Source: Campylobacter volucris
GTDB taxonomy: Bacteria > Campylobacterota > Campylobacteria > Campylobacterales > Campylobacteraceae
DNA length: 35,318 bases
Assembly: GCF_008011665.1 (NCBI RefSeq)
Contig: NZ_VOWJ01000030.1
Span: forward strand, 1 to 35,318
Direction of reading: 5' to 3'
Part shown: in pieces, positions 1 to 7,032 of the stretch
How positions within the stretch are numbered: the first letter of the stretch is position 1
How the letters are laid out: each line of letters opens with the position of its first letter
Notes under the pieces: model-generated
The model's input: only the letters and a program-made list of their open reading frames with translations
Database searches by the model: none
Told to the model about the DNA's origin: nothing
Position numbers and translations under genes: made by a program

Positions 1-174
1 AACGCTCAAAGCTCCGCCAAAAACTTCTATATAAGTTTTATGCTCTGGCATTAAAGCAATGATTTCTTTAGCTAAATAGTTTTTACCACCCACCCAAGCA
101 AATGCAGCTTTTAATTTAGTTTGTGTAGGTTTAATTTGTGTGCTAGTTTTTAGAAATTTGTTTATAGTATTCAT
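1..174 (-). CDS. dam: DNA adenine methylase (Dam/D12 class), N-terminal part
   Basis: Only the first 58 codons lie in the window, starting with ATG at 172-174 behind a good AAAAGGA site. Residues 25-31 (FAWVGGK) form the S-adenosylmethionine-binding F-x-GGK motif of D12-class N6-adenine methyltransferases, and residues 48-57 (YIEVFGGALS) the matching E-x-FxGGGS/A-type motif. Such enzymes methylate adenine in short DNA sites. In a phage this usually protects phage DNA from restriction or changes host expression. It follows the gpG-like gene at the right-end side of the prophage, where CJIE1-type phages also carry a methylase. The target sequence cannot be told from this fragment. Confidence 0.85.
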   Translation of the reverse strand, partial: MNTINKFLKTSTQIKPTQTKLKAAFAWVGGKNYLAKEIIALMPEHKTYIEVFGGALSV

Positions 175-211
175 AACAAATTCCTTTTAAAATAAAATTT
201 AATTAGCTAGC

Positions 212-252
212 TTCTAAAAAGAAGGTTATAATGCTTTTGCTAGTTTTTAGAA
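212..252 (-). repeat. 9-bp inverted repeat between gpG-like gene and dam
   Basis: TTCTAAAAA (212-220) and TTTTTAGAA (244-252) are perfect inverted copies around a 23-nt loop. The right arm is part of a 15-bp sequence GCTAGTTTTTAGAAA (239-253) that recurs at 142-156 inside dam. The hairpin could attenuate transcription into dam or simply reflect a local duplication. Confidence 0.3.
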
Positions 253-276
253 AGGAGAGCTTATGGCTTTCCTATT

Positions 277-759
277 TTAGTTTTTGCTAATTTTTTTAAT
301 AAAATCTTTGGTATCTTCATAAATTGTTTCTCTTACGCTTTTATGTAAAACATTGTTATTGTCTATTGGTAAAAAAGCTCTTGCAGGTATATATTTGCTA
401 CCATATTGATGAGTAAGTCCATATTTAAAGCCTTTCTTACTTTGTATATTGTTAAAAACTTCTACACTATTTTTGTTTACTTTGCTTTGCCAATTCGTTT
501 CTTTGCTTAATTCATTATCTCTTTTTAAAATACCATTGTTTTTTCCTTCTTTAATTTTTTGTTTTATTGTTTCTGGTTTTAAACCTTGCCATTTTTGTCC
601 AAAAATACTACGCTCATTTTTAAAAGAATCTATGATAGCATTTCTCATACTTTCTCCAGCACCTGCTAAAATACTTTGTCCATGTTTATCCATATCTATT
701 AATTTATCACAAGCTTTGAAAAAGTTTTCAAGTCCTTTAATCTCTATATAATCGCTCAT
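277..759 (-). CDS. Phage virion morphogenesis protein (Mu gpG / P2 gpS family)
   Basis: This 160-aa protein has the family hallmarks: an F-x-x-x-WQGLKPETIKQK segment (residues about 53-67), a central strand region, then HQYGSKYIPARAFL near 117-130, the HQFG...PARPF signature of tail completion/virion morphogenesis proteins. In contractile-tailed phages these act late in tail completion and head-tail joining. It follows the tape-measure gene by 3 bp and precedes dam, so it is the last structural gene of the minus-strand late operon seen here. The start ATG at 757-759 has only a weak GGGTAA upstream, which suggests coupling to the tape-measure stop. Confidence 0.85.
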   Translation of the reverse strand: MSDYIEIKGLENFFKACDKLIDMDKHGQSILAGAGESMRNAIIDSFKNERSIFGQKWQGLKPETIKQKIKEGKNNGILKRDNELSKETNWQSKVNKNSVEVFNNIQSKKGFKYGLTHQYGSKYIPARAFLPIDNNNVLHKSVRETIYEDTKDFIKKISKN

Positions 760-762
760 AAA

Positions 763-2955
763 TTACCCATAAATTGTAGTATTGATTTTATTTTGCTCTT
801 GTTTTCTTAAAGCATCAAATATGCTTTTTTGTATAGCAGTAGCAAATTCTTGCATATTAAAATTACCATCTTTTGTGGATATATTAAAAGTACCATTGAC
901 TGTTACATTGATATTGCCATTATTAAAGCTTGGAGTAGAATTAATTGGTATTTGTTTGATACTTTTTGTTTCTAAAATTTCATTTGTTTGCGGTAATTCA
1001 TCCCTATAAGCATTAATAATCTTTTCTTCACTTTGTTTATTGGTACTTACTTTAACTTCATCATCATTTAAACCAAAAAATCCTAAAACATCATTTATGA
1101 AATTTCCTACAGAAGCTATTGCTTTACTAATCCAAGAAAGTTTATCTCCAAACCATTCAAACATGCTGCCAAAAATACCATAAAAGAAGTCGCTTATTCC
1201 TTGCCAAATAGAATTAAAAATATTTACTATTGGGTTAAATATCGGCTTTAACCATTCTATAAAAGAAGCAAACCAAATTTTAACTTTGTCCCAGTTAGCT
1301 ATAATAACTCCTGCAATAATACCAATTGCAGCCAATACAATACCAAGTGGGTTAGTAAGCATTGTTATGGTTAAAATTTTAATACATCTTGCTACATATA
1401 TAAAAGCTTTAGAAAGATTTGCTAGTACAAGATTTAATCCTATAACAGCTTTTTTATAAATAATTGCTGCAATCACACTAGTCATTAGTCTAATTCTTAC
1501 TAGTTTTAATGCAATAGCTTTACCAATAAGTGATATTTTTGAAATATTACAAGAATTGGCAAAAGCTAAAAGATGAATTCTTACTGCTATTAAGGCATTC
1601 TTAAATAAAAGAGTGGAATCTTTAACATAGTTTTTAGCAAATGCATAAGCTAATATTATTGGTTTTGCAAGTAAAAAAGTTGCTATAAGCCCTCCTAAAA
1701 TTCCATTAAGCCAAGGAATAAGTCCTGTGATATAAGTAATACCATTAACAAGATAAGAAATTCCAGCACTTACTCCTGATATAGCAGGCAAAAAAACCGA
1801 ACCCAAATTAATAGCTAAAGAATTAAAAGCATTTTTCATCAAAGTAATAGAATTTTCTGTAGTTTTTGCTCTTGTATCAAATTCTCTTTGCAAAGAATCT
1901 TTTTTCGCTTCATCGCTTGCATTTTTTAAAGCTTTTTTATACACATCAAGTCCTCCAACAAGAGTAACCATATCATCTGCAAATTCACGACCAAAAATAT
2001 CAACTAATACACCCATTTGTTCTTTTTGATCTAGTTTTGAAATCCTTTCTAAAAACATATTCAAACCTTTTTGAGGATCATCCATAGCTTGTTTTAAAAA
2101 GGCTCCGCTTATACCAAGTCTTGTAAAAGCAGCTTCAGCTTTTGAACCCATATTATCAGCCGTAGATAAAACACGATATAAGCTATTAATAGCAGTTCCT
2201 GCTACTTCAGGTCCTTTTCCTAATGATATAAAAGACGAGCTAAGTGCTGCAATTTGTTCTTTAGTAAATCCTACTTGTTTTCCGGCTGCTGCGGTTCGTT
2301 TCATAACTTCAATAATTTCTTTAGCTTTAGAAGCACTATTATCAGATAGATGATTAATACTATCACCCAAATCTTGCATATCTTTAAGCGAAATGCCTAA
2401 GATATTTTTTATTTTAGCTACACTTTCGCCTACATCTTCAGCACTCATATCAAATGCTACTTTCATTTTAGTTACAAGAGTTGTGAATTCTCTTACATCC
2501 TTTGAGCCAAGTCCAATCTGACCACCAGCGGCTGCTATAGCTGCTAATTCTTTTGCGGTAACTGGTAAAGTTTGAGACATTTTAAGTATATCATTGCTCA
2601 TTTTTTTAATGTTGTCGTTTTCATCAAAATTTACAACCTTTTTAACATCAGCCATGGCAGATTCAAAACTTATAGCTTCTCCTAAACCTTTACCAATAAT
2701 TCCACCTCTAATGATATTGCTTAAACTTAAAATTTCATCTTGCAACCCTTTTCTTTGAGCTTTTAATTCTTCTCTTAAATTGTTATTTAATTTAAGGGTA
2801 TCTAGTTGTTTTTGTAAGCCATTAATACCGAGTTTGGTTTTTGCTGCTATTTTTTCTAAATTATTGAAATCTTTAACTATTTTACCAACAGCACTTGCAT
2901 TTTTAGTCACTAAACCTAAAACAACACCAATTCCAATACTTCCAGCATTTTCCAC
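763..2955 (-). CDS. Tail tape measure protein (TP901 family)
   Basis: Residues about 80-330 form the TP901 tape-measure core (ESAMADVKKVV, then LPVTAKELAAIAAAGGQIGLG and GKGPEVAGTAINSLYRVL). Hydrophobic stretches follow near 395-455 and 530-565, then an IIANWDKVK / GISDFFYGIFGSMFEWFGDKLSWI amphipathic region typical of this family. The protein sets tail length and is threaded through the tube. About 730 aa is normal for a Mu-like tail. I place the start at GTG 2955, which has AAGGG six bases upstream; the TTG two codons earlier abuts that site directly. It is the largest gene of the minus-strand tail block. Confidence 0.93.
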   Translation of the reverse strand: MENAGSIGIGVVLGLVTKNASAVGKIVKDFNNLEKIAAKTKLGINGLQKQLDTLKLNNNLREELKAQRKGLQDEILSLSNIIRGGIIGKGLGEAISFESAMADVKKVVNFDENDNIKKMSNDILKMSQTLPVTAKELAAIAAAGGQIGLGSKDVREFTTLVTKMKVAFDMSAEDVGESVAKIKNILGISLKDMQDLGDSINHLSDNSASKAKEIIEVMKRTAAAGKQVGFTKEQIAALSSSFISLGKGPEVAGTAINSLYRVLSTADNMGSKAEAAFTRLGISGAFLKQAMDDPQKGLNMFLERISKLDQKEQMGVLVDIFGREFADDMVTLVGGLDVYKKALKNASDEAKKDSLQREFDTRAKTTENSITLMKNAFNSLAINLGSVFLPAISGVSAGISYLVNGITYITGLIPWLNGILGGLIATFLLAKPIILAYAFAKNYVKDSTLLFKNALIAVRIHLLAFANSCNISKISLIGKAIALKLVRIRLMTSVIAAIIYKKAVIGLNLVLANLSKAFIYVARCIKILTITMLTNPLGIVLAAIGIIAGVIIANWDKVKIWFASFIEWLKPIFNPIVNIFNSIWQGISDFFYGIFGSMFEWFGDKLSWISKAIASVGNFINDVLGFFGLNDDEVKVSTNKQSEEKIINAYRDELPQTNEILETKSIKQIPINSTPSFNNGNINVTVNGTFNISTKDGNFNMQEFATAIQKSIFDALRKQEQNKINTTIYG

Positions 2956-2996
2956 ATTCAACCCTTTTTAAGTGTTTGTATTTTAAAATCTTTACC

Positions 2997-3302
2997 ATGA
3001 AAGTTTTAAAATTTATTAACGATGATACAATTTCGCACATTGCTTTATTGCTAACAACACTTATACCTGCTTTTTTAATAAGTTATCAAAGTGCAAATGA
3101 TGGTTTTTTTAATACAATAGCTATTTTTATCTTTTCTTATTTTATAGGCATTATCACAACCGCTATTTTAATGATGATTATGCCACCTATTGCACTTTTA
3201 ATTGTTTTGCCAACTTGGTGTTTAATTGCAGTTTTGGACTTTGTTTTATATGTAGCTTTAAAATTTTGTTCTTTTAAGAATAAAACAATCAAAAACTCTT
3301 AG
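2997..3302 (+). CDS. Small membrane protein of unknown function, antisense-oriented within the tail operon
   Basis: A protein of about 101 aa read from ATG 2997 has three clear hydrophobic segments (around residues 15-32, 38-62 and 65-88) and a short basic C-terminus (KFCSFKNKTIKNS). It is the only plus-strand gene inside the 14-kb minus-strand tail block. It sits between the tail assembly chaperone (convergent, overlapping its frameshift extension by 14 bp) and the tape measure (divergent). No strong ribosome site is visible. Clean membrane segments argue for a real gene, possibly a moron with its own promoter (lysogeny or superinfection-exclusion type), but I do not recognise a family. A TTG at 2976 would add seven residues. 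Confidence 0.55.
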   Translation: MKVLKFINDDTISHIALLLTTLIPAFLISYQSANDGFFNTIAIFIFSYFIGIITTAILMMIMPPIALLIVLPTWCLIAVLDFVLYVALKFCSFKNKTIKNS

Positions 3303-3653
3303 TTTTTAACAACTCTTTTGCTATTTCTAAAGCTTTTTCAAATTCTTCCAAATCTAAATCTAACACCTCATTTAAACCCCAATTTAAACTATGGCTTATA
3401 AGAGCTATAGCTTCTAAGCTATAACTCCTGCTTCTTGCAAAAAATCTTTAAGAGCGTTTTGCAAGGCTATAAAATCTTTAAGATTTAATTCTTCTATGTC
3501 ACTTTCTTGTTTATTTGTAAGCGTAGCTATCATATAAATAGTCTGATCCATTTCTTTATCACTTTTATTGGTAGCATTTTTTAAAACACGAACATTAGGT
3601 GCTTTCATTTTTAACTCTTCGCCGCTTTCAAGTTTAATTACTTTCTCTTTCAT
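3289..3653 (-). CDS. Tail assembly chaperone, predicted -1 frameshift fusion (gpE+E' type)
   Basis: If ribosomes slip back one base at the T_TTT_TTG heptamer (3444-3438), translation leaves the 79-aa frame after residue 72 and continues for 49 codons to TGA at 3291-3289, giving about 121 aa. The extension reads ...SLEAIALISHSLNWGLNEV..., then an acidic helix LDLDLEEFEKALEIAKELL. This is the short 'I..L...F.W...E...L...EL..A' pattern of the E' part of P2-like chaperone pairs, and it has no start codon or ribosome site of its own. The long form normally binds the tape measure during tube assembly. Confidence is high because signal, position and encoded pattern agree, but it is a prediction. Confidence 0.75.
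3402..3444 (-). promoter_or_regulatory. Programmed -1 ribosomal frameshift signal
   Basis: The slippery heptamer T_TTT_TTG lies at 3444-3438 in the correct zero frame (GAT TTT TTG). Ten bases later a hairpin spans 3427-3402: two 12-nt arms with one G-U wobble around a two-base loop. The zero-frame stop TAG sits at 3416-3414, at the loop itself. Slippery site, spacer and stem match the classical arrangement of tail-gene frameshifts, and U-UUU-UUG is a known efficient slip site. Confidence 0.75.
3414..3653 (-). CDS. Phage tail assembly chaperone, zero-frame product (Mu gp41 / P2 gpE type)
   Basis: This 79-aa acidic protein (MKEKVIKLESGEELKMKAPNV start, then a helical DIEELNLKDFIALQNALKDFL segment) matches the TAC/gp41-like chaperones encoded between tail tube and tape measure in contractile-tailed phages. 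They coat the tape measure before tube polymerisation and are absent from virions. The start ATG at 3653 follows an AAGGAG-type site after the tube gene. Its last codons contain the slippery heptamer, so most ribosomes are expected to stop at 3414 and a minority to make the fusion form. Confidence 0.8.
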   Translation of the reverse strand: MKEKVIKLESGEELKMKAPNVRVLKNATNKSDKEMDQTIYMIATLTNKQESDIEELNLKDFIALQNALKDFLQEAGVIA

Positions 3654-3697
3654 TTTTTACTCCTTATTTTTTAATTTAATTGTTAGTTAATTAGAGA

Positions 3698-4207
3698 TTA
3701 AATGGTTAATTTACTTCTCACATCACTCATAAAATCCACGCCATTTATCATTAAAATGGTGTTTTTGTGATCATAAATGATAATTGGTATATTATTTCTT
3801 CTTTGCATATAAAAATGAACAGCCATTTTTACTTCAACTTCAACTTCTTTTCCGCTTTCATGATCACTTTCATTTAAACTTATAAATTCACCCATGATTT
3901 CAGCACTAATTCCATGATTATCACCTCCTTGATGCACACTTTCCCTGAAAAGAATGGGTGCTTTAATAGTGCTGTATGTTGTATGAAAAAATGCGGCATA
4001 AAGCACTGGATCGACCACAGAAAGCTTAAAGGAAATTTCTAATGGTTTTAACACGCCACTACCATAATTTGCACTTAAAACACCTTTTGTTTCTATCATT
4101 TCTTGCTCAATATCAGGAAGTTTTAGATTTCTAACTACTCCTAAATAACCTTGACCATCTATATAGACATTGCATTCTTGTATAACTTCCCCGATTCTTC
4201 TTTTCAC
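3698..4207 (-). CDS. Major tail tube protein (P2 FII family)
   Basis: The 169-aa product matches the FII tube family: an N-terminal CNVYIDGQGYLGVVRNLKLPD segment, a central EMIETKGVLSANYGSGVLKPLEISFKL stretch and a C-terminal EVEVEVKMAVHFYMQR strand region. It polymerises around the tape measure to form the inner tube. It begins with GTG at 4207. The closing codons of the sheath gene (CAA GGA GAA TAA) double as its ribosome binding site, so sheath and tube are tightly coupled. Order sheath-tube-chaperone-tape measure is the standard one. Confidence 0.93.
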   Translation of the reverse strand: MKRRIGEVIQECNVYIDGQGYLGVVRNLKLPDIEQEMIETKGVLSANYGSGVLKPLEISFKLSVVDPVLYAAFFHTTYSTIKAPILFRESVHQGGDNHGISAEIMGEFISLNESDHESGKEVEVEVKMAVHFYMQRRNNIPIIIYDHKNTILMINGVDFMSDVRSKLTI

Positions 4208-4209
4208 TT

Positions 4210-5400
4210 TTATTCTCCTTGCATAATTTTAATCAAATCATCACTCCACTCATCTGAGTATTTGAAGTTAATGGTTAGTTGTTTTACAATTGGGTTATTC
4301 ATGATTTTTACTTTTAAGTAAAATTTACCAGCACTAACATTGCTTGGAGTGTTTTGCTCCTCATCCCACTCTACATCATAGCCAATTAAAACCTTAGCAC
4401 CTTTTAAATTTCTTAGCATTTCTTCAACACTAATCTTCACAAAATAAAGCTCACTAGCTTTTTTATCTATAGCTTTAAAAGAAGCCTTTTGAGCTGCTAT
4501 GGCTATACGATCAAAAGTTCTTACTCTTGCTAAATCTTGCCATATGGTATCTTCATCACTACTTTCCCCGCCCCAAGTTCTAAAGCCCTCATAAAGAATG
4601 CAAGTTGAAATATGAGCATTCCTTAATCTCTCTGCATCACAATCTGAACCATTGATAAACTCTATAAAATGCTCACTCCCAGTTACTCCATTCATAACTC
4701 TATTTGAATAAGAATCACTAAAGCCATATTCTTTATCTCCATCAGTATGTGCTATCATCGCTGCTATGATTGGACTTTGAGGAACATAGGTGTATTTTCC
4801 TTGGGTATTTAAAATTTGCACCCAAGGCCAAGTGGCAACTAATCTTTTTGAGCTAAAACTTTCCATAGCATTAATAGCTTCTCCAGCATTGTTTGCATAT
4901 AAATCTACTATAGCTGTAATATTCATAGCCTCTGCCACGCTTTGAAGTTTAGCTTTTATACCTGCTTCATGAGAATAATAAGGAGCGATGATTAAATCAG
5001 GAGCAAAGCCTGTGCGATGCTTTGCTTTTTTAAACATTTCTATTGCTTCACTTGCATTTGCTAAAGTGTTTTCATCCTCTGTATCTTTTTCAAAAAAACT
5101 AATGATAATCACATTAGAAACATTTTGCAAATTAATGCATTCTAAAGTATCTAAGAGTCTAAAATCTTGCAAATTATGCTCTTTAATCAAATCACTTACA
5201 AACTCTTTTGCCTTGCTTATATTAGAAAAAGCAAAAATTGGCATAGCTTCAGCACTTTCATATCCAGCCTTAGTATAAATCATATCTTTACTTGCACCCT
5301 CAATCACTCCAGCTATACCTATAGGTGTATCACTTTGTATGGTTATAGGACTAGCTGCACCATTTTCTATAGTAAAATTAACTCCATAATTAGCTGCCAT
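4210..5400 (-). CDS. Tail sheath protein (P2 FI / Mu L type)
   Basis: A 396-aa protein with sheath features: an N-terminal GVNFTIENGAASPITIQSDTPIGIAGVI domain, a middle FAPDLIIAPYYSHEAGIKAKLQ region, and a C-terminal ELYFVKISVEEMLRNLKGAKVLIGYDVEWDEEQN followed by FYLKVKIMNNPIVKQLTINFKYSDEW, the conserved contractile-sheath C-terminal domain. It forms the contractile layer that drives the tube through the cell envelope. The start ATG overlaps the upstream fibre stop (TAATG), indicating translational coupling. Confidence 0.93.
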   Translation of the reverse strand: MAANYGVNFTIENGAASPITIQSDTPIGIAGVIEGASKDMIYTKAGYESAEAMPIFAFSNISKAKEFVSDLIKEHNLQDFRLLDTLECINLQNVSNVIIISFFEKDTEDENTLANASEAIEMFKKAKHRTGFAPDLIIAPYYSHEAGIKAKLQSVAEAMNITAIVDLYANNAGEAINAMESFSSKRLVATWPWVQILNTQGKYTYVPQSPIIAAMIAHTDGDKEYGFSDSYSNRVMNGVTGSEHFIEFINGSDCDAERLRNAHISTCILYEGFRTWGGESSDEDTIWQDLARVRTFDRIAIAAQKASFKAIDKKASELYFVKISVEEMLRNLKGAKVLIGYDVEWDEEQNTPSNVSAGKFYLKVKIMNNPIVKQLTINFKYSDEWSDDLIKIMQGE

Positions 5401-6662
5401 TATTTAACTCCTTTTTTTGTGTTTTTGATTATCTTTTTGTTTTTTTGATTTGTTGGTGTAATTAAAAATAAATTGGCAAACTGACCATAATTACTAAATA
5501 AATTATTTTGCTCATCATTGCTATGAGTATTACTTTGATAATAAGCTTTATAATAATCATCAAAGATATATCCAGCATGGTTTTGGTTCTCTTTGGCAGT
5601 TCCAAAATGTGGTAAAACCTGAACTTCATAAGGGATAATCTCTTTAATCACATCAGCTTTTGCGATAATCTTTTCTACGCTTAAACTATGTATATAAACT
5701 TGTCCATAATACCCAGTGCCTCTTGCAAAAAATTTATTAGGAACTTCATCATTAAAAAGTATGATTTGCACCTCATACTCTCCATTTGAATTCCATAAAC
5801 AGCAAGTTGTCCAATCAGCCCCTACTGCACTAGTATTGTCAAAATTAAAATAACGCATTAAAGATTGATGAATATTATGAGTAGATCTATAAATACCATT
5901 TGTTTTAATTTTTCCTAAAACTTCATCTTTAGCTAATACTTGAGAAAGACAATCTATTCTTTGTGGTTGTGCGGCATTAGAAGTTCCACCTAAACCACTT
6001 TTTTGTATAATAAAATTACCTTCATCATAATTTGTGCTTAAACTCTCATCAAGCTTTACAGTATGAGCAAAGCCGTTAGAAAAAGCAAACAATACATCAC
6101 TCAAACAGCCACCATATTGCCCTGATAAGGTTCGGACTTTAAATTTTATTTTTGTATATTCTTCATTAGCTAACTTTTTCTTAGAAAACAAATCAAGCCA
6201 TACTGAACCTTTTCCTTGATTTCTTATACATAAATAAATAGTAGAAGCTTCCTCATTAACATAATTTATCAGTGTTCCAACTTCAGCTTTTATATCAGGG
6301 TTTGGCAACTCATAAGAAGTGATAAAACCTGCTTCTTTTTGTGGTAAATTACTTACAATTTCTTCCACCATAGGTTGTAATTCTTCTTTAGAAACACCTT
6401 CACCTTTCAAAGAAGCTAAAAATTCATCTTCACTTTTTCCTGCATTACCTTCTTTACTAAGCCAAAGCTCATAAGCACTTTGTCCATCTTCTCCCTTGGC
6501 TCCAGTGTCTCCTTTTTCGCCTTTAATACCTTTAATTCCTTCTAGTTTATTATCTATAAGACCTTCTATAAATTCTTTATCGATTACTTCTGGTTTTTGA
6601 ATTGGAGGTTTTATTAAATTACCTTGTCCATCTTCTGGTATATAAGAAATGCCATAATCCAT
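5400..6662 (-). CDS. Tail fibre-like protein with collagen-type repeat
   Basis: This 420-aa protein has an N-terminal segment with seven Gly-X-Y triplets (from GIK GIK GEK GDT to GQS, residues about 43-63). These are followed by the SAYELWLSKEGNAGKSEDEFLASLKG motif commonly linked to phage fibre triplets. The rest (residues 110-405) is rich in aromatic, Ser and Asn residues and would be the receptor-facing part. It starts at ATG 6662 with a strong AAAGGAG site. Its place, between the radical SAM/DUF1353 genes and the sheath, is unusual for a fibre. It may be a second adhesin or a target of the neighbouring radical SAM enzyme, which is inference only. Confidence 0.7.
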   Translation of the reverse strand: MDYGISYIPEDGQGNLIKPPIQKPEVIDKEFIEGLIDNKLEGIKGIKGEKGDTGAKGEDGQSAYELWLSKEGNAGKSEDEFLASLKGEGVSKEELQPMVEEIVSNLPQKEAGFITSYELPNPDIKAEVGTLINYVNEEASTIYLCIRNQGKGSVWLDLFSKKKLANEEYTKIKFKVRTLSGQYGGCLSDVLFAFSNGFAHTVKLDESLSTNYDEGNFIIQKSGLGGTSNAAQPQRIDCLSQVLAKDEVLGKIKTNGIYRSTHNIHQSLMRYFNFDNTSAVGADWTTCCLWNSNGEYEVQIILFNDEVPNKFFARGTGYYGQVYIHSLSVEKIIAKADVIKEIIPYEVQVLPHFGTAKENQNHAGYIFDDYYKAYYQSNTHSNDEQNNLFSNYGQFANLFLITPTNQKNKKIIKNTKKGVK

Positions 6663-6675
6663 TGTAAACTCCTTT

Positions 6676-7032
6676 TTAAATACCTTTTAAAAAACATTTA
6701 ACCATATGAAAACCATTACATGCATGGTAAAAAACAAAAGTTTTAAATTTTGAACATCCCAACTCTTGCATAGCTTCATAAAGGGCTAAATCTGCTAATT
6801 TATAATCATTTTTTGTATTAGCTTTTTCGCATAAATAATCATGCACAACAACTGCGCTTAAATATTCGGGTGAGTTTGGTGGAAAAATACTCCAAAAAAT
6901 TCTAGGAATATTTGCTCCATTACTTGTAAAATTAGCAGGGATTTTTCCTTTAAAACTTTTTAAATTAAACTCATAATCTTGCACAAGTATAAATCTATCT
7001 TTGCTAAAAGGCTTTAAAATTACTTTTTTCAT
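6676..7032 (-). CDS. DUF1353 protein
   Basis: A protein of about 118 aa whose pattern FTSNGANIPRIFW...P.....AAVVHDYLC followed by ADLALYEAMQELG is that of DUF1353, a small family common in phage tail regions with conserved His/Asp residues; here the VVHDYLCE motif is intact. Function is not established; a hydrolase-like role in tails has been suggested by position only. I choose ATG 7032, which has GGAGG four to five bases upstream and overlaps the radical SAM stop (TGATG). Upstream ATG 7035 and TTG 7044 are also in frame but too close to that site. Confidence 0.75.
   Translation of the reverse strand: MKKVILKPFSKDRFILVQDYEFNLKSFKGKIPANFTSNGANIPRIFWSIFPPNSPEYLSAVVVHDYLCEKANTKNDYKLADLALYEAMQELGCSKFKTFVFYHACNGFHMVKCFLKGI

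Noticed and set aside
449-751. Plus-strand frame of 100 codons
   Set aside because: Lies wholly over the gpG-like gene with no ribosome site; a shadow of its antisense frame.
4988-5448. Two plus-strand frames over the sheath and fibre junction
   Set aside because: Antisense shadows of the sheath gene with no start signal or recognisable protein.
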